From an uncultured Thermoguttaceae bacterium (GTDB lineage: Bacteria > Planctomycetota > Planctomycetia > Pirellulales > Thermoguttaceae): a stretch of 49,198 nt of DNA. Below the pieces are notes generated by a model. It saw only the letters and a list, made by a program, of their open reading frames with translations. It made no database searches and was not told the origin of the DNA. Made by a program: the position numbers and the translations under genes. Where the stretch lies: contig CALFBP010000022.1 in NCBI GenBank assembly GCA_937951625.1, forward strand, positions 1-49,198, read 5' to 3'. Positions 35,761-44,365 of the stretch are shown here, piece by piece. The number at the start of each line of letters is the position of its first letter. Position 1 is the stretch's first letter.

Positions 35761-36702
35761 GTGGGGGGCCTCCCCGTGATCAAGACTCAGGACCTTACAA
35801 AAGTTTATGGCGAGCTTCGGGCGATCGACAACCTGACGCTGGAGTTGGCCAGAGGTGATGTTTACGGTTTCATCGGCCCGAATGGTTCCGGCAAGACGAC
35901 CACCATGCGGATCCTCGCCACGTTGTTGCAACCGACCTGGGGCGAGGCCTATGTGTGCGATTACTCCATCTACACGCATCCCAAGGAGATTCGTCGCCTG
36001 ATCGGCTTCATGCCGGACTTCTTCGGCGTCTACGACGACATGAAGGTGATCGAGTACTTGGAGTTTTTCGCCGCCGCGTACCGGATTCGCGGGCCGAAGC
36101 GGCGGAAGGTGTGCGATGAGATGCTGGCCCTCGTCGGGTTGGACTACAAGCGCGACGCCCTGGTCACCAGCCTCTCGCGCGGCATGACCCAGCGATTGGG
36201 CCTCGCCCGCGTCCTCCTCCACGACCCCCAAGTCCTCTTGCTCGATGAACCGGCGAGCGGGCTCGATCCTCGGGCGAGGATCGAGATTCGCGCCTTGCTT
36301 CGCGAACTCCGCGGTTTGGGCAAGACGATCATGGTTTCCAGCCACATCCTGCCGGAACTAGCCGACGTGTGCAACAAGATCGGAATCATCGAGCGCGGCA
36401 AACTGGAGGTCTCGGCCGAGGTCAGCGACGTGATGCGCCGCGTGCGGCGGCAACCGGTCATCCACGTGGGGCTCCGTGGCCGCTTGGACGAGGCGGCCAA
36501 GACGCTCGAAGCGCACCCAGCGGTCGAAAAGGTGGACATCCGCGACAGCCACCTGGTGGCCACGTTGCGAGAGGGCACCGAGGACTACTCGGACCTCCCT
36601 GCCCTGCTCGTTCAGGCGGGGTACCGGCTCACGACCTTCAAGGAGGAAGAAATCAACTTGGAAACCGCGTTCATGGCCCTGACCAAAGGCATCACCGCTT
36701 GA
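35761..36702 (+). CDS. ABC transporter ATP-binding protein (ABC-2 type)
   Basis: A 313-residue ATPase. Walker A is GPNGSGKTT (39-47), the signature LSRGMTQR, Walker B VLLLDEPASGLDP and the switch histidine lies in VSSHI. The C-terminal extension after residue about 225 is typical of drug/lipid/copper ABC-2 exporters. Start is GTG 35761 or GTG 35776. It is downstream of the 803-residue membrane protein. No ABC-2 permease follows, since the next gene is convergent, so the permease must be encoded elsewhere or its role taken by the upstream protein. A leftward polar octamer lies at 36597 within the gene. Confidence 0.93.
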   Translation: MGGLPVIKTQDLTKVYGELRAIDNLTLELARGDVYGFIGPNGSGKTTTMRILATLLQPTWGEAYVCDYSIYTHPKEIRRLIGFMPDFFGVYDDMKVIEYLEFFAAAYRIRGPKRRKVCDEMLALVGLDYKRDALVTSLSRGMTQRLGLARVLLHDPQVLLLDEPASGLDPRARIEIRALLRELRGLGKTIMVSSHILPELADVCNKIGIIERGKLEVSAEVSDVMRRVRRQPVIHVGLRGRLDEAAKTLEAHPAVEKVDIRDSHLVATLREGTEDYSDLPALLVQAGYRLTTFKEEEINLETAFMALTKGITA

Positions 36703-36768
36703 TCACGGCGCCGGCCAAGGCGGGCGAAGGCGCGGAATTTCCGGGCTGCTCGATCCCGCCGCGAGGCC

Positions 36769-36848
36769 CCCCTGCCCTACGCCTTTGCCCGCTGCGCCGC
36801 CCTTCAGCCCCCTACCCTGCACCTCAGCCCCCTGCCCTCCCCTGCCCT
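36769..36848 (-). repeat. Dense leftward GGGNAGGG cluster between convergent genes
   Basis: Five octamers read leftward at 36770, 36810, 36830, 36835 and 36840 within 80 bases between the ABC ATPase and the SDR gene. Together with short direct repeats (CAGCCCCCT twice) this is the densest cluster on the right side of the window. The last copy overlaps the SDR stop codon. Confidence 0.8.
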
Positions 36849-37581
36849 AAGCATACTCTTGGTACAAGGGGGTGATTACCAGTTCGGGCACGAGGACGTT
36901 GGGCGGAAGTTTGGCGATCGTGACCACGCAGGCGGCGATGTCTTCGGGATGGACCATTTGGGCCCGTTTTTCAGGGGGAACAGGAACAGGCCGCTGTTCA
37001 AGGATCGGGGTGTCGACCTCGCCGGGATAGATGTTGGTCACCCGAATGCCATGCGCCCGTTCCTCTAGCCCTACCGTGGTTCCCAGCGCCGTGGCCGCGA
37101 ACTTCGAAGCGCAATAGGCCGGTCCACCCAGCGTCATGGCCCGTTTGCCCGCAATCGACGAGATATTGACGATCAACCCCCCGCGCTGCGCCCGCATCCC
37201 CGGCAGGGCCGCGTGCATGCAGTTGTACACGCCCGTGACGTTGACGGCCAACACGCGATCCCAATCGGCCGGATCCAGTTCGCACATTTTTCGCCGAGCG
37301 ATATTGATGCCCGCGCTGGCGACAAGAATGTCCAACGGAAGCATCCGCTGCTCTTCAAGCCACGCGAAGAGCCTTGCCACGTCGTCGCGATGCGATACGT
37401 CGCAGGTGCGGTAAACCATGGGCGGCTGACCGACGAACCTTGCGGCCGCCTCGCGGAGCCGTGTCGCGCTACGTCCGGCGATGGCCACGCGACACCCCTC
37501 CTGCGCCAAGGCCAGCGCAATGCCTAGTCCGATCCCACTTCCACCGCCCGTGACAAGGACTCTCTTCCCGGCGAGTTCCAC
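36847..37581 (-). CDS. Short-chain dehydrogenase/reductase
   Basis: A 244-residue classical SDR. The NAD(P)-binding TGGGSGIG is at 11-18, followed by CDVSHRDD, VASAGIN, Asn114, Ser141 and the catalytic YCASK (Tyr156, Lys160), so the tetrad is complete. AGRS after strand 2 suggests NADPH preference. GTG start with GGAGGAAAG upstream. Substrate is unknown; it lies 120 bp downstream of the Gfo/Idh/MocA gene on the same strand. Confidence 0.92.
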   Translation of the reverse strand: MELAGKRVLVTGGGSGIGLGIALALAQEGCRVAIAGRSATRLREAAARFVGQPPMVYRTCDVSHRDDVARLFAWLEEQRMLPLDILVASAGINIARRKMCELDPADWDRVLAVNVTGVYNCMHAALPGMRAQRGGLIVNISSIAGKRAMTLGGPAYCASKFAATALGTTVGLEERAHGIRVTNIYPGEVDTPILEQRPVPVPPEKRAQMVHPEDIAACVVTIAKLPPNVLVPELVITPLYQEYA

Positions 37582-37701
37582 CAGTTTCCCCTTTCCTCCT
37601 CAGTGTTCTTAGGGAGCAAGAACCTGCTCTACCTTGTTCGTCGGAAGTAAAAAAGTCGACTTCTGAGGCTATTCGCCGGCTCGGAACTGCCCCGCGCTGC
37701 C

Positions 37702-38910
37702 TCATTCCTTGAGCCCGCTCAAGTCGAGTTCCAAGGCCTTGTTTTCCTTAATGAATTCCTCCATGGTCAGCAAGCAGCGGCGAGCAGCGGCCTCGCGTCC
37801 GAGGGCGGCGGTGAGGGCGTCGTCGACGGCCCCGAGCGCAGTGGAATTGTCCGCACGTCCCTCGACGATGTTCTGGTGAAACGTCGCCACGTTGCGGATC
37901 GCGCCCTGGTCGTAAAGGCTCTCCACATTGCCGCCGCCGAAATGCTTGGGTCCGCCCTTCAAATACGACCGGCCGCGGTAACTCACCACAGCCGTGGCCA
38001 TGTCGCCATAGGCGGTGAGGTTCAATGCCCAATCCAACTGGTTATTAAGCGACTGGCAGCGGTGCGTCCAGAGCAGGCCGTCGTCGAATTCGTAGGTCAC
38101 CAGGTAGATTTCGCGGTAATCGTCGCGGGGGTTGGGACGGACGACGCGAGCACGACCAATGGCCGACGTCGGCCGCCGCTTCGTGATCCACAGTACGGCG
38201 TTGATGATGTGAATCGAGTTCTCCACGATCACGTCGCCTGACAACGCGATCAGAGTAAGCCAAAGGCTGCGGAGTCGTTGTTCCAGATTTTGGACGGGCG
38301 GCTCGGCCCACGGTGGGGAAATGGCGATGCTGTCGATGTGGCCCAAGCGGCCCAGACCCCCTTCATGGATTCGTTTAACCACTTCGATATTGACCGGGTC
38401 GGTGGGCAACTGGTAATCGACGAGGAAGCAAAGCTTTTTTTTCGCCGCGAGTTGGGCGGCGGCCTGGACACGCATCGCGCCGGGCACGTCGATGGCGATC
38501 GGCTTGGCGGCGAAGACGTGGCAGCCGGCCTCGATGGCGGCCTGGCACATTTCGGGATGGAAGCGGGGGACGTTGATCACGGCAACGGCTTGGACGCCGC
38601 TCTCCAAGAGCCGCAAGTAGCCATGGCGTCCAGAAAAGCGGCGTGTCCTCTCGACCCCCAACTTCTCGCCCGCCGCATCCGCCCGATCCGCAAAGTAGTC
38701 CGCCACGGCCCGAATCCGATACCCGCCGTGTTGGCGGAAGAACTCGCCCAACCAGGGGCCACGGCCTCCACAGCCGATTAAACCCAAGTCGACGGCCGCC
38801 TGGGCCGCCGTGCCGCGGACCTGGGCCGGCTTCACCACCGTGACCGTGGCAGCCGCCGCCCCGGCTAGAAACTCCCGACGGACCAACTTCGTACTGTGAC
38901 CAAGCTGCAT
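37702..38910 (-). CDS. Gfo/Idh/MocA family oxidoreductase with Tat signal
   Basis: A 402-residue protein. KLVRREFLAGAAAATVTVV is a twin-arginine signal; the NAD-binding loop is LGLIGCGGRGPWLGEF, and CHVFAAKPIAIDVPGA holds the family AKP variant of the EKP motif. ENSIHIINAVLWI provides the conserved histidine region. Exported Gfo/Idh/MocA proteins are numerous in Planctomycetes, where they are associated with sugar and glycan metabolism. ATG 38910 is chosen because the preceding 71 codons are not protein-like. Confidence 0.9.
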   Translation of the reverse strand: MQLGHSTKLVRREFLAGAAAATVTVVKPAQVRGTAAQAAVDLGLIGCGGRGPWLGEFFRQHGGYRIRAVADYFADRADAAGEKLGVERTRRFSGRHGYLRLLESGVQAVAVINVPRFHPEMCQAAIEAGCHVFAAKPIAIDVPGAMRVQAAAQLAAKKKLCFLVDYQLPTDPVNIEVVKRIHEGGLGRLGHIDSIAISPPWAEPPVQNLEQRLRSLWLTLIALSGDVIVENSIHIINAVLWITKRRPTSAIGRARVVRPNPRDDYREIYLVTYEFDDGLLWTHRCQSLNNQLDWALNLTAYGDMATAVVSYRGRSYLKGGPKHFGGGNVESLYDQGAIRNVATFHQNIVEGRADNSTALGAVDDALTAALGREAAARRCLLTMEEFIKENKALELDLSGLKE

Positions 38911-39119
38911 GGCATTGCTCCCGACTCGATTTCGATGCAGAACCCGGGCGACCATCTCAAGGCACATGGGGTGGATGCCCACTGCTTGGCCATTATGCGA
39001 TGGTTCCCGGAGCAACTTCAATCCCGCGCCGGGTGCCAAGCGGCAAGTGCCCGCGAGCTGGAAGAAGACGCGATAGGCTTCCGAGAAAGCAAGCGGATGA
39101 AAAAGGCAATCGAGCGAGT

Positions 39120-39425
39120 TCAACGCCCTGCCGCGCGATCACGGCTACGGAAGCCGCCGCCGCTGGGACCGCGAAAGCCTCGCTGTTGGGCCTCGTTGAC
39201 CTGGATCGTTCGGCCCTCTAATTGCGTGCCGTTCATTTCGCTAATCGCACTATCGGCGGCGTTGCTATCAACGAAGGTTACGAAACCGAACCCACGAGAA
39301 CGTCCCGTCTCCCGATCGGTGATGACCTTGGCCTCGGTTACTTCGCCGAACCGCTCGAACGCATGGCGGAGCCCGTCGTCCGTCGTTTTCCAATTCAAAC
39401 CACCCACAAAGAGTTTCTTCGCCAT
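39120..39425 (-). CDS. RRM-domain RNA-binding protein
   Basis: A 101-residue protein with one RNA recognition motif: RNP2 LFVGGL (5-10) and RNP1 RGFGFVTF (44-51) with the aromatic residues needed for RNA stacking. A Gly/Arg/Ser-rich tail (QRGFRGPSGGGFRSRD) follows, similar to cyanobacterial Rbp and plant glycine-rich RNA-binding proteins, which are often cold-induced. GAGGAG ten bases upstream of the ATG supports the start. It is monocistronic and diverges from the lipoprotein gene. Confidence 0.95.
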   Translation of the reverse strand: MAKKLFVGGLNWKTTDDGLRHAFERFGEVTEAKVITDRETGRSRGFGFVTFVDSNAADSAISEMNGTQLEGRTIQVNEAQQRGFRGPSGGGFRSRDRAAGR

Positions 39426-39874
39426 CGACCGCGCACTCCTCTTCACCCCAACGCGCACCACATTGGGCGCCAACCAAAACAAATTTCCGGGCTTCGCCCT
39501 ACGCTTTTCCCAGAGTAGTCCCAACGGACACCCCCAAGGCGCCTGTAGCATATCAAGTGCAACATTTTGTTCAATGGGGAATTTAAGACATGCCTCTATG
39601 GTATGCCGATACCCTCCAATAGTGTGATTAGAGTGGTCGGGTCAAACTAGATTTAGGGCGGGTACCTTGGGAGGACCACCTCAATAAGTGGGGTAGGCTT
39701 GCACGTGCTTCGCTTGCGTCTTAGCTTAGTGATGAAGATTCAAGGAGCGACGCGGTTTTTTTGCCTCGTCGTGGGGCAGAACAGGTTTGGTTTCGGGTGT
39801 GATCGCGGAGGCTCGCAGGATTGTCCTGTTTGGAGCTTCGATGATCGTTGGTCAAGCAACGAAGGGTGTTGACA
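39426..39874. other. Divergent intergenic region, RRM gene and lipoprotein gene
   Basis: About 450 bases between divergent genes. It should carry both promoters and the RRM mRNA leader. It is AT-richer around 39550-39650. I see no defined operator or RNA element. Confidence 0.45.
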
Positions 39875-40201
39875 ATGAAGAGACTGCTTGGATTGTTGGT
39901 GATCGCCGCTGTGGCCGTGTGCCTAGGTTGCAGCAAGGAGGCCCCGAAGAAAGCGAAGACTCCTGTCAAGGAAACGCCCCCACCGGTGATGAAGGGTCCG
40001 GAAAAACCTGCGGAGCCGGCCCCCTCGGCGGAGAAGAAGGAAGCTCCGTCGGCGGAAAACAAAGAGGTTCCCCCGCCAGCCGACGAGAAACAGGCCCCGG
40101 CAGAGGAAAAGAAGGACGTCCCGCCGCCCGCTGAGGAGAAGAAGGACGCCCCGCCTGAAGAGAAAAAGGACGCCCCGCCACCCGCGCCGGAAAAGAAGTA
40201 G
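39875..40201 (+). CDS. Small lipoprotein with Pro/Lys/Glu repeats
   Basis: A 108-residue protein: MKRLLGLLVIAAVAVCLGC is a lipoprotein signal with Cys19 as the likely lipidated residue. The mature part consists almost wholly of Pro, Lys, Glu and Ala in degenerate units of the form EEKKDAPPP, at least four times. It is probably an extended, unstructured tether in the periplasm. ATG 39875 lies eight bases after GAAGGG. No function is known. A strong terminator follows. Confidence 0.78.
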   Translation: MKRLLGLLVIAAVAVCLGCSKEAPKKAKTPVKETPPPVMKGPEKPAEPAPSAEKKEAPSAENKEVPPPADEKQAPAEEKKDVPPPAEEKKDAPPEEKKDAPPPAPEKK

Positions 40202-40282
40202 GACCGACGGATTGCCGTCGAGTGGGGCGGGGTAAAGACCCACGCCCGCCAACGGCGTTGGTCTGGTGGTTAGCATGAAATT

Positions 40283-40319
40283 GGGAAGGCTGTTTTATGG
40301 CAGCCTTCCCTTTTTCGTT
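40283..40319 (+). terminator. Rho-independent terminator
   Basis: GGGAAGGCTG (40283-40292) and CAGCCTTCCC (40301-40310) form a perfect 10-bp stem with an 8-base loop, followed by TTTTTCGTTT. It ends the lipoprotein transcript. The convergent gene at 40348 also runs into it, but the other side lacks a good T-tract. Confidence 0.9.
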
Positions 40320-40347
40320 TCGACCTGACGAAGCTTTCGACGCGGTT

Positions 40348-40974
40348 CTACTCAAGCTTGACAATGCCCTCCGACGCGCAGGGCAGACTACGCGCGGGAC
40401 AACAGGAGCAATCGCCGTGTCCGCCTTCCGTGGGCTCGACGACATACAGGCGACGGACTTGGACGGTGGTTTCCGTGCCCGAGGAATCGTACTCCACCCT
40501 CTGCGATAAGGGCTCATTCTCGACTGCCACCAGCACATACCATTGCGAACCAGCCTGGTCCATGCTTTGCTGATTCAAACCCGTAACGATAGCCACCGCT
40601 TGCTCATAACTTAGTGGGGCGGGATTCGTTTGGCCCTGAGCACGCCAGACACACCGCGGCACGTCCGACGGCGACTGCGGTTCCCAACCCTCCGGCCACC
40701 AGATGGCGGCGACCCGATAACTCAACGGCGTACACAACCGGGCATTTGGCCAGGTCTGGCCGGGGCAACCAGGCTCGACCACCACGGTCCAACGCCCTGC
40801 CCCCTCGCGACGTGCCTTGGCGTTGAACTCGCACGCCGCGCGCACGGCGGCGAACAAGTCGTCGCTTTCCGTCAGGACTTGGCGGACCTCGCCAGGCCGC
40901 GGCGGGACGTCATCCAGCGACGCGCCGCTAAAACCCGCAGGACAGTCCACCATCCACACCTCATACTTGGCCAT
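40348..40974 (-). CDS. Protein of unknown function with internal duplication
   Basis: A 208-residue protein with no signal peptide. Two segments look like diverged copies: one near residues 40-68 (AVRAACEFNAKARREGAGRW then TVVVEP) and one near 125-155 (AVAIVTGLNQQSMDQAGSQW then YVLVAVE), each an amphipathic helix with Asn followed by a Trp/Tyr strand. The C-terminus has a Cys cluster (GDCSCCPARSLPC) that could bind metal. I recall similar proteins in Planctomycetes without known function. Confidence 0.62.
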   Translation of the reverse strand: MAKYEVWMVDCPAGFSGASLDDVPPRPGEVRQVLTESDDLFAAVRAACEFNAKARREGAGRWTVVVEPGCPGQTWPNARLCTPLSYRVAAIWWPEGWEPQSPSDVPRCVWRAQGQTNPAPLSYEQAVAIVTGLNQQSMDQAGSQWYVLVAVENEPLSQRVEYDSSGTETTVQVRRLYVVEPTEGGHGDCSCCPARSLPCASEGIVKLE

Positions 40975-41205
40975 GAATTTCCCCCTCGCAACCCCCGCCT
41001 CGCGTTTCCGCTATCGTAAGGGAACAGGTGCGGTCTGGGAAGACGCGGCCACCGGATGGCCGTCGCTTCCAGAAAATTCAGCCCACGCGGGTCGCCACCC
41101 GGACGTGTGTCTGGCAAATATCTATAACGCCCTGGCTGGGTAGTTTGTATAACTTGGGTAAACCGGTTTTTCACTTTATCCACGGAGGTTGCCATCGCCG
41201 AGTCG

Positions 41206-42187
41206 TTGCCCAAGTTGGATCGAGCGGCGTATCTGGCCGAAATGCGGGCAGAGTTCGAACGGACCTTGCAAGAAGTCGCCGACGCCGTGGACGATGCCCC
41301 TGCGGGCCGCGTGATCCGCGACAGCGAAGAGCGGGCCAGAAATGCGTTGGATCGCTTCCGCCGGGTCGCCTACGAGAAGGCGATCCAGATGAAGATCGAC
41401 GCGGCGGAAGCCGCTTTTCCCCCCTCCGCACCTCGCGGCGACGGGAAAGCGGCTTCGTCATAAGGGGCGACAACCTTACCGCGTGCTCACCGTCAACGGT
41501 CGGCTCCAGTTGCGTCGCGTCCGCTGGTATCTTCCAGAGCAGGGCAGCCAGACGCCGATGGACCGTCTGCTGGACGAAGCGGAGGCCACGATCAGCCAGG
41601 GGGTGCGGGAGATGGCCTGTCGGCTGAACCAAGGGGCTACCAGTTTCCAGCAGACGGCCGAGAACCTCCAGCGGGCTGCGCACTTGGAGGTGAGCAAGGA
41701 AACCCTTCGGGAACTGATCGAGAGCGAGGGCAAGCGTGTGCAACGTCAGTTCCAACGGGGAGAGCTGACGGCGGACTGGGCGGCTGCGGACTGTCGCACG
41801 CCGTTGGGGACGACCCGGGTGTACGTGGGCTGCGACGGCGTGAAAGTGCCGCTGATTACTGAGCAGGAAAAGCAGAAGCGGCGGGCAGCGGTTCGCCAGA
41901 AACGCCGCCTGCGTGGCCGCAGGTGTAAGCCGCTGGCGCGGGCGCGGCAGGGTGCGGACCATCGCAGGAGCATCGCGATGATCCGTTACCACGAATTCCT
42001 TGCTCGGGGCTGGCAGATCGGCAGCGGCCCGACCGAGGCCGAATGCAAGAGCAGCACGACCCGAATTAAAGACCGCAGTTGACGCTGGGATTCGGCCAAT
42101 GCCGTAGCGCTGATGGCCCTCGCGTGCCCGCACGATAGCCGCCTGTGGGACCGCTATTGGGCAATTCCCGACCCGGAAAGGAATTAG
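41206..42187 (+). pseudogene. ISKra4-family transposase, frame-split and internally deleted
   Basis: Three parts match ISKra4-family transposases. The first frame (41206-41463) has the helical N-terminal domain (YLAEMRAEFERTLQEVADAV). The second frame, entered by a +1 shift near a TTTTCCCCCC run, continues with KGRQPYRVLTVNGRLQLRR, then GVREMACRLNQGATSFQQTA and TRVYVGCDGVKVPLIT. After GADH (about 41960) the sequence jumps to HEFLARGWQIGSGPTEAECK, so the central catalytic region (an estimated 150 codons) is missing. A TGA at 42080 then interrupts the C-terminal RWDSANAVALMALA, which continues to the TAG at 42185. The copy cannot be active. I did not find convincing terminal inverted repeats. 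Confidence 0.85.
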
Positions 42188-42294
42188 CGCTGCCATACTG
42201 CCGCACTGCCGCACACGGAGGGTACTACACCCGTTGCAAATCCCTAAACGATGTGCCATACTAGGCATCGTGGATCGCCTTACGGTGTATCCTT

Positions 42295-42370
42295 CGGGGC
42301 GTGGCGCAGTCTGGATTAGCGCGTCTGAATGGGGTTCAGAAGGTCGCAGGTTCGAATCCTGTCGCCCCGA
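42295..42370 (+). tRNA. tRNA-Pro (anticodon GGG)
   Basis: A cloverleaf folds over 76 bases: acceptor stem CGGGGCG with CGCCCCG and discriminator A, D-stem GCGC/GCGC, anticodon stem TCTGA/TCAGA with loop ATGGGGT giving anticodon GGG, and T-loop TTCGAAT on a GCAGG/CCTGT stem. No CCA is encoded. It reads CCC/CCU proline codons. It lies about 107 bp downstream of the transposase remnant. Confidence 0.95.
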
Positions 42371-43028
42371 CTTTTTGGGGGTAATATGACGTATGCCGTT
42401 CGTAACATTGGTCTAGTCAAAGGTTTACGGACTACGTTGATCTGGCAGCCTGGCTGAATTCTTTTGCGTTTCAGCATGTGCGGCGTTAAAGTACTCGCCG
42501 CCTCCTAAGCGGCTTCGAAAGGATGTTCATTTGTATCTCAGGTAGCGTCGTCTGACTACTCGGGCAGTGTTGCCAGATCAACTCGTTGCCAAGGAGTTCT
42601 AGTAGGCGGAGTCACGCGTCCGCGCGGAGAGGGAGAACCGCATCAAGATACAGCATCGGTTTCTGCTCGCCGGACGTACCAGCGCCTCGTCGATGCGAGC
42701 CACCCAGTCGTGGTTGTGGTTTCCGCCGGTGACGTATGTCTTGCTTTAGGCGTCTCCCAGCGTTACGGCGCGAGGGGCTACCTGGGACGCCGATGGCCCA
42801 AGCCCACGGCCACATGATCCGCTTGAAGCTTTTGAAGATCGGGGCGTAGATTTGGGGGCGGGAGGGCTGGGTGGCGTTGGCGGAGGGCTGTCCCTCTGCG
42901 GCCGTGTTGCGCCAGCCACGCAAAAAGTGGCGCGAACTGATCCTCGACAGCAGGAGGATTACCGGGGAGAGGCCTTTCCTCCCGAGAAGAGGTCTCGGAG
43001 AAAAACTCACCACGTCAAGGCATCGGCG
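42371..43028. other. Gene-free, probably decayed stretch after tRNA-Pro
   Basis: About 660 bases with no convincing gene on either strand. Short frames (for example the one containing RKKWRELILDSRR near 42920-42960) look like fragments but do not allow a family call. Position between a tRNA with a dead transposase and a broken gene suggests residual accessory DNA. Confidence 0.45.
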
Positions 43029-43541
43029 TTAGCGAGGTGGAGTGGCCGAATTACCGGCCTCGCCAACTGGACTGATATACGTTGAAACTCCGCCTGGCGA
43101 CAAACTAGCGCGCAACGGCGGGGCGGCACGCACCGCCCCGTTCGACCGAGTTTCACGCCGCAGGCTTTCAGCCCGCTCCATTAATTGCTCGGGCGGGACC
43201 ACCAGTTGCGGCACCAGCGGATAGTCGAACGTCCGCGTGTCGTGAATCTTTCCCGGAATTAGGTTTTCCGCGATGAAGTCGAACGGCACCCACTGATACC
43301 AAGGCGCAGGTACGGGCTGCATCACGGTCAGCGTCTCGTACCCGTTTTTCACCAGGCGGATCTTTCGTGTCCCGTAGTACGTGAAGTTCGTGGCCACCGG
43401 CGTCGTGCCGATCTCGTAATCGTCGATATAAACGACCGCGCCTGGCGGATTGCTACGCACAATCATCCGCCGCTGGACACATCCGGCTGCGCAAATGGTT
43501 GCGCACACCATTAGCCAGGCCATCACACGGATTGCGAACAC
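43029..43541 (-). CDS. Lipoprotein with PEGA domain
   Basis: About 170 residues. The signal FAIRVMAWLMVCATICAAGC ends in an AAGC lipobox. A PEGA domain follows: MIVRSNPPGAVVYIDDYEIG, TTPVATNFTYYGTRKIRLVK and NGYETLTV. The rest includes a tryptophan/proline segment (PAPWYQWVPFDFI) and a Pro/Arg-rich tail. PEGA domains are found on bacterial surface and envelope proteins. Start is uncertain: GTG 43541 keeps a positive charge before the hydrophobic stretch; ATG 43523 lacks it. Confidence 0.82.
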   Translation of the reverse strand: MFAIRVMAWLMVCATICAAGCVQRRMIVRSNPPGAVVYIDDYEIGTTPVATNFTYYGTRKIRLVKNGYETLTVMQPVPAPWYQWVPFDFIAENLIPGKIHDTRTFDYPLVPQLVVPPEQLMERAESLRRETRSNGAVRAAPPLRASLSPGGVSTYISPVGEAGNSATPPR

Positions 43542-43821
43542 CGTTACACGCGAAATTCTAAGGAACTGGCAAGAGAGGGTTGTGTCAACAGTGGCGGGAG
43601 TATAACGTCCACCAGCCCTCGCATCCAGGCCGATTTGGCTTGAATGCCACTTGTCCACCCGTTCGCCGGATTCCGCCACAGGTGCGGATTGGCCGGAATG
43701 CATTTTGAGTCAGCGGGCAGCTCGAATTCTTATTCGATTGAGACTATTGAGATTTTTCGCAACCCTTAGTATCTTCGCGAGTTACCGCAACAACTCGCCC
43801 GAGAGGCAGGAGTTTTTCGAC

Positions 43822-44365
43822 TCACATGGGAGGGAACGGAAAGGGTATTTCCTCTAGCGAATGCCCGCGTAGCGCGGCTGCGGCAGCGACGCGGCCCGAT
43901 GCCTCACCCAAGGCCGCCGCGTTACCGGTCACGCTGTAGTTGGAAAGGGCTACAAAGTCGCCGCTGATGCACCGCTCGGCCAGGATCAATCCGCGAACGT
44001 CCTTGGCGATCGGCGCCCGCAACGGGATGTCGTAGGCGTTCGCTCAAAACGCGGGCGTTTCGATTCCTTTTTCGCGCGTCGGGTCGAGGGCGTGAACATC
44101 GACGCGGAGTGTCACCCGACATACGGCGTCGCGGTATCTTCGGCCTGTTTGCCGGTCCTTGGCGGTGATTTCATAGAGGCCAACGATCCGCCGCCCCCCG
44201 CGCACGCAGATCCGTTCGGCCGTCGCGACAAGCCCGAGATTCCTCCAGACGCCGCCGAGCGATCGCGAACCACCACGTCGGCCTCGGCGGCGACTGGAGA
44301 GGATCGGGCCGGTTCTTCGATAACCTTTTTGCTCGGCCCCCCGATGATGCAACCGACCAAGCAAT
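43822..44365 (-). pseudogene. FAD-dependent oxidoreductase remnant
   Basis: Pieces of one FAD-dependent oxidoreductase (PF12831-like) lie in different minus-strand frames. Near 44300 a short PVAAEADVVV resembles the strand before the FAD-binding glycine loop, but the loop and most of the body are missing. A middle part follows: ERICVRGGRRIVGLYEITAK to GIETPAF, ended by TGA at 44044. After that TGA the frame continues with ANAYDIPLRAPIAKDVRGLI, then AERCISGDFVALSNYSVTGN and AAALGEASG, the classic C-terminal FAD segment, up to the stop at 43822. So there is at least one large deletion, one frame change and one nonsense codon. Confidence 0.75.

Noticed and set aside
41171-42268. A 365-codon minus-strand frame opposite the transposase remnant
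   Set aside because: The plus strand matches ISKra4 transposases segment by segment; the minus-strand product is Arg/Pro-rich without motifs.
42612-43013. A 133-codon minus-strand frame after tRNA-Pro
   Set aside because: No family resemblance and no coupling to neighbours; region looks decayed.
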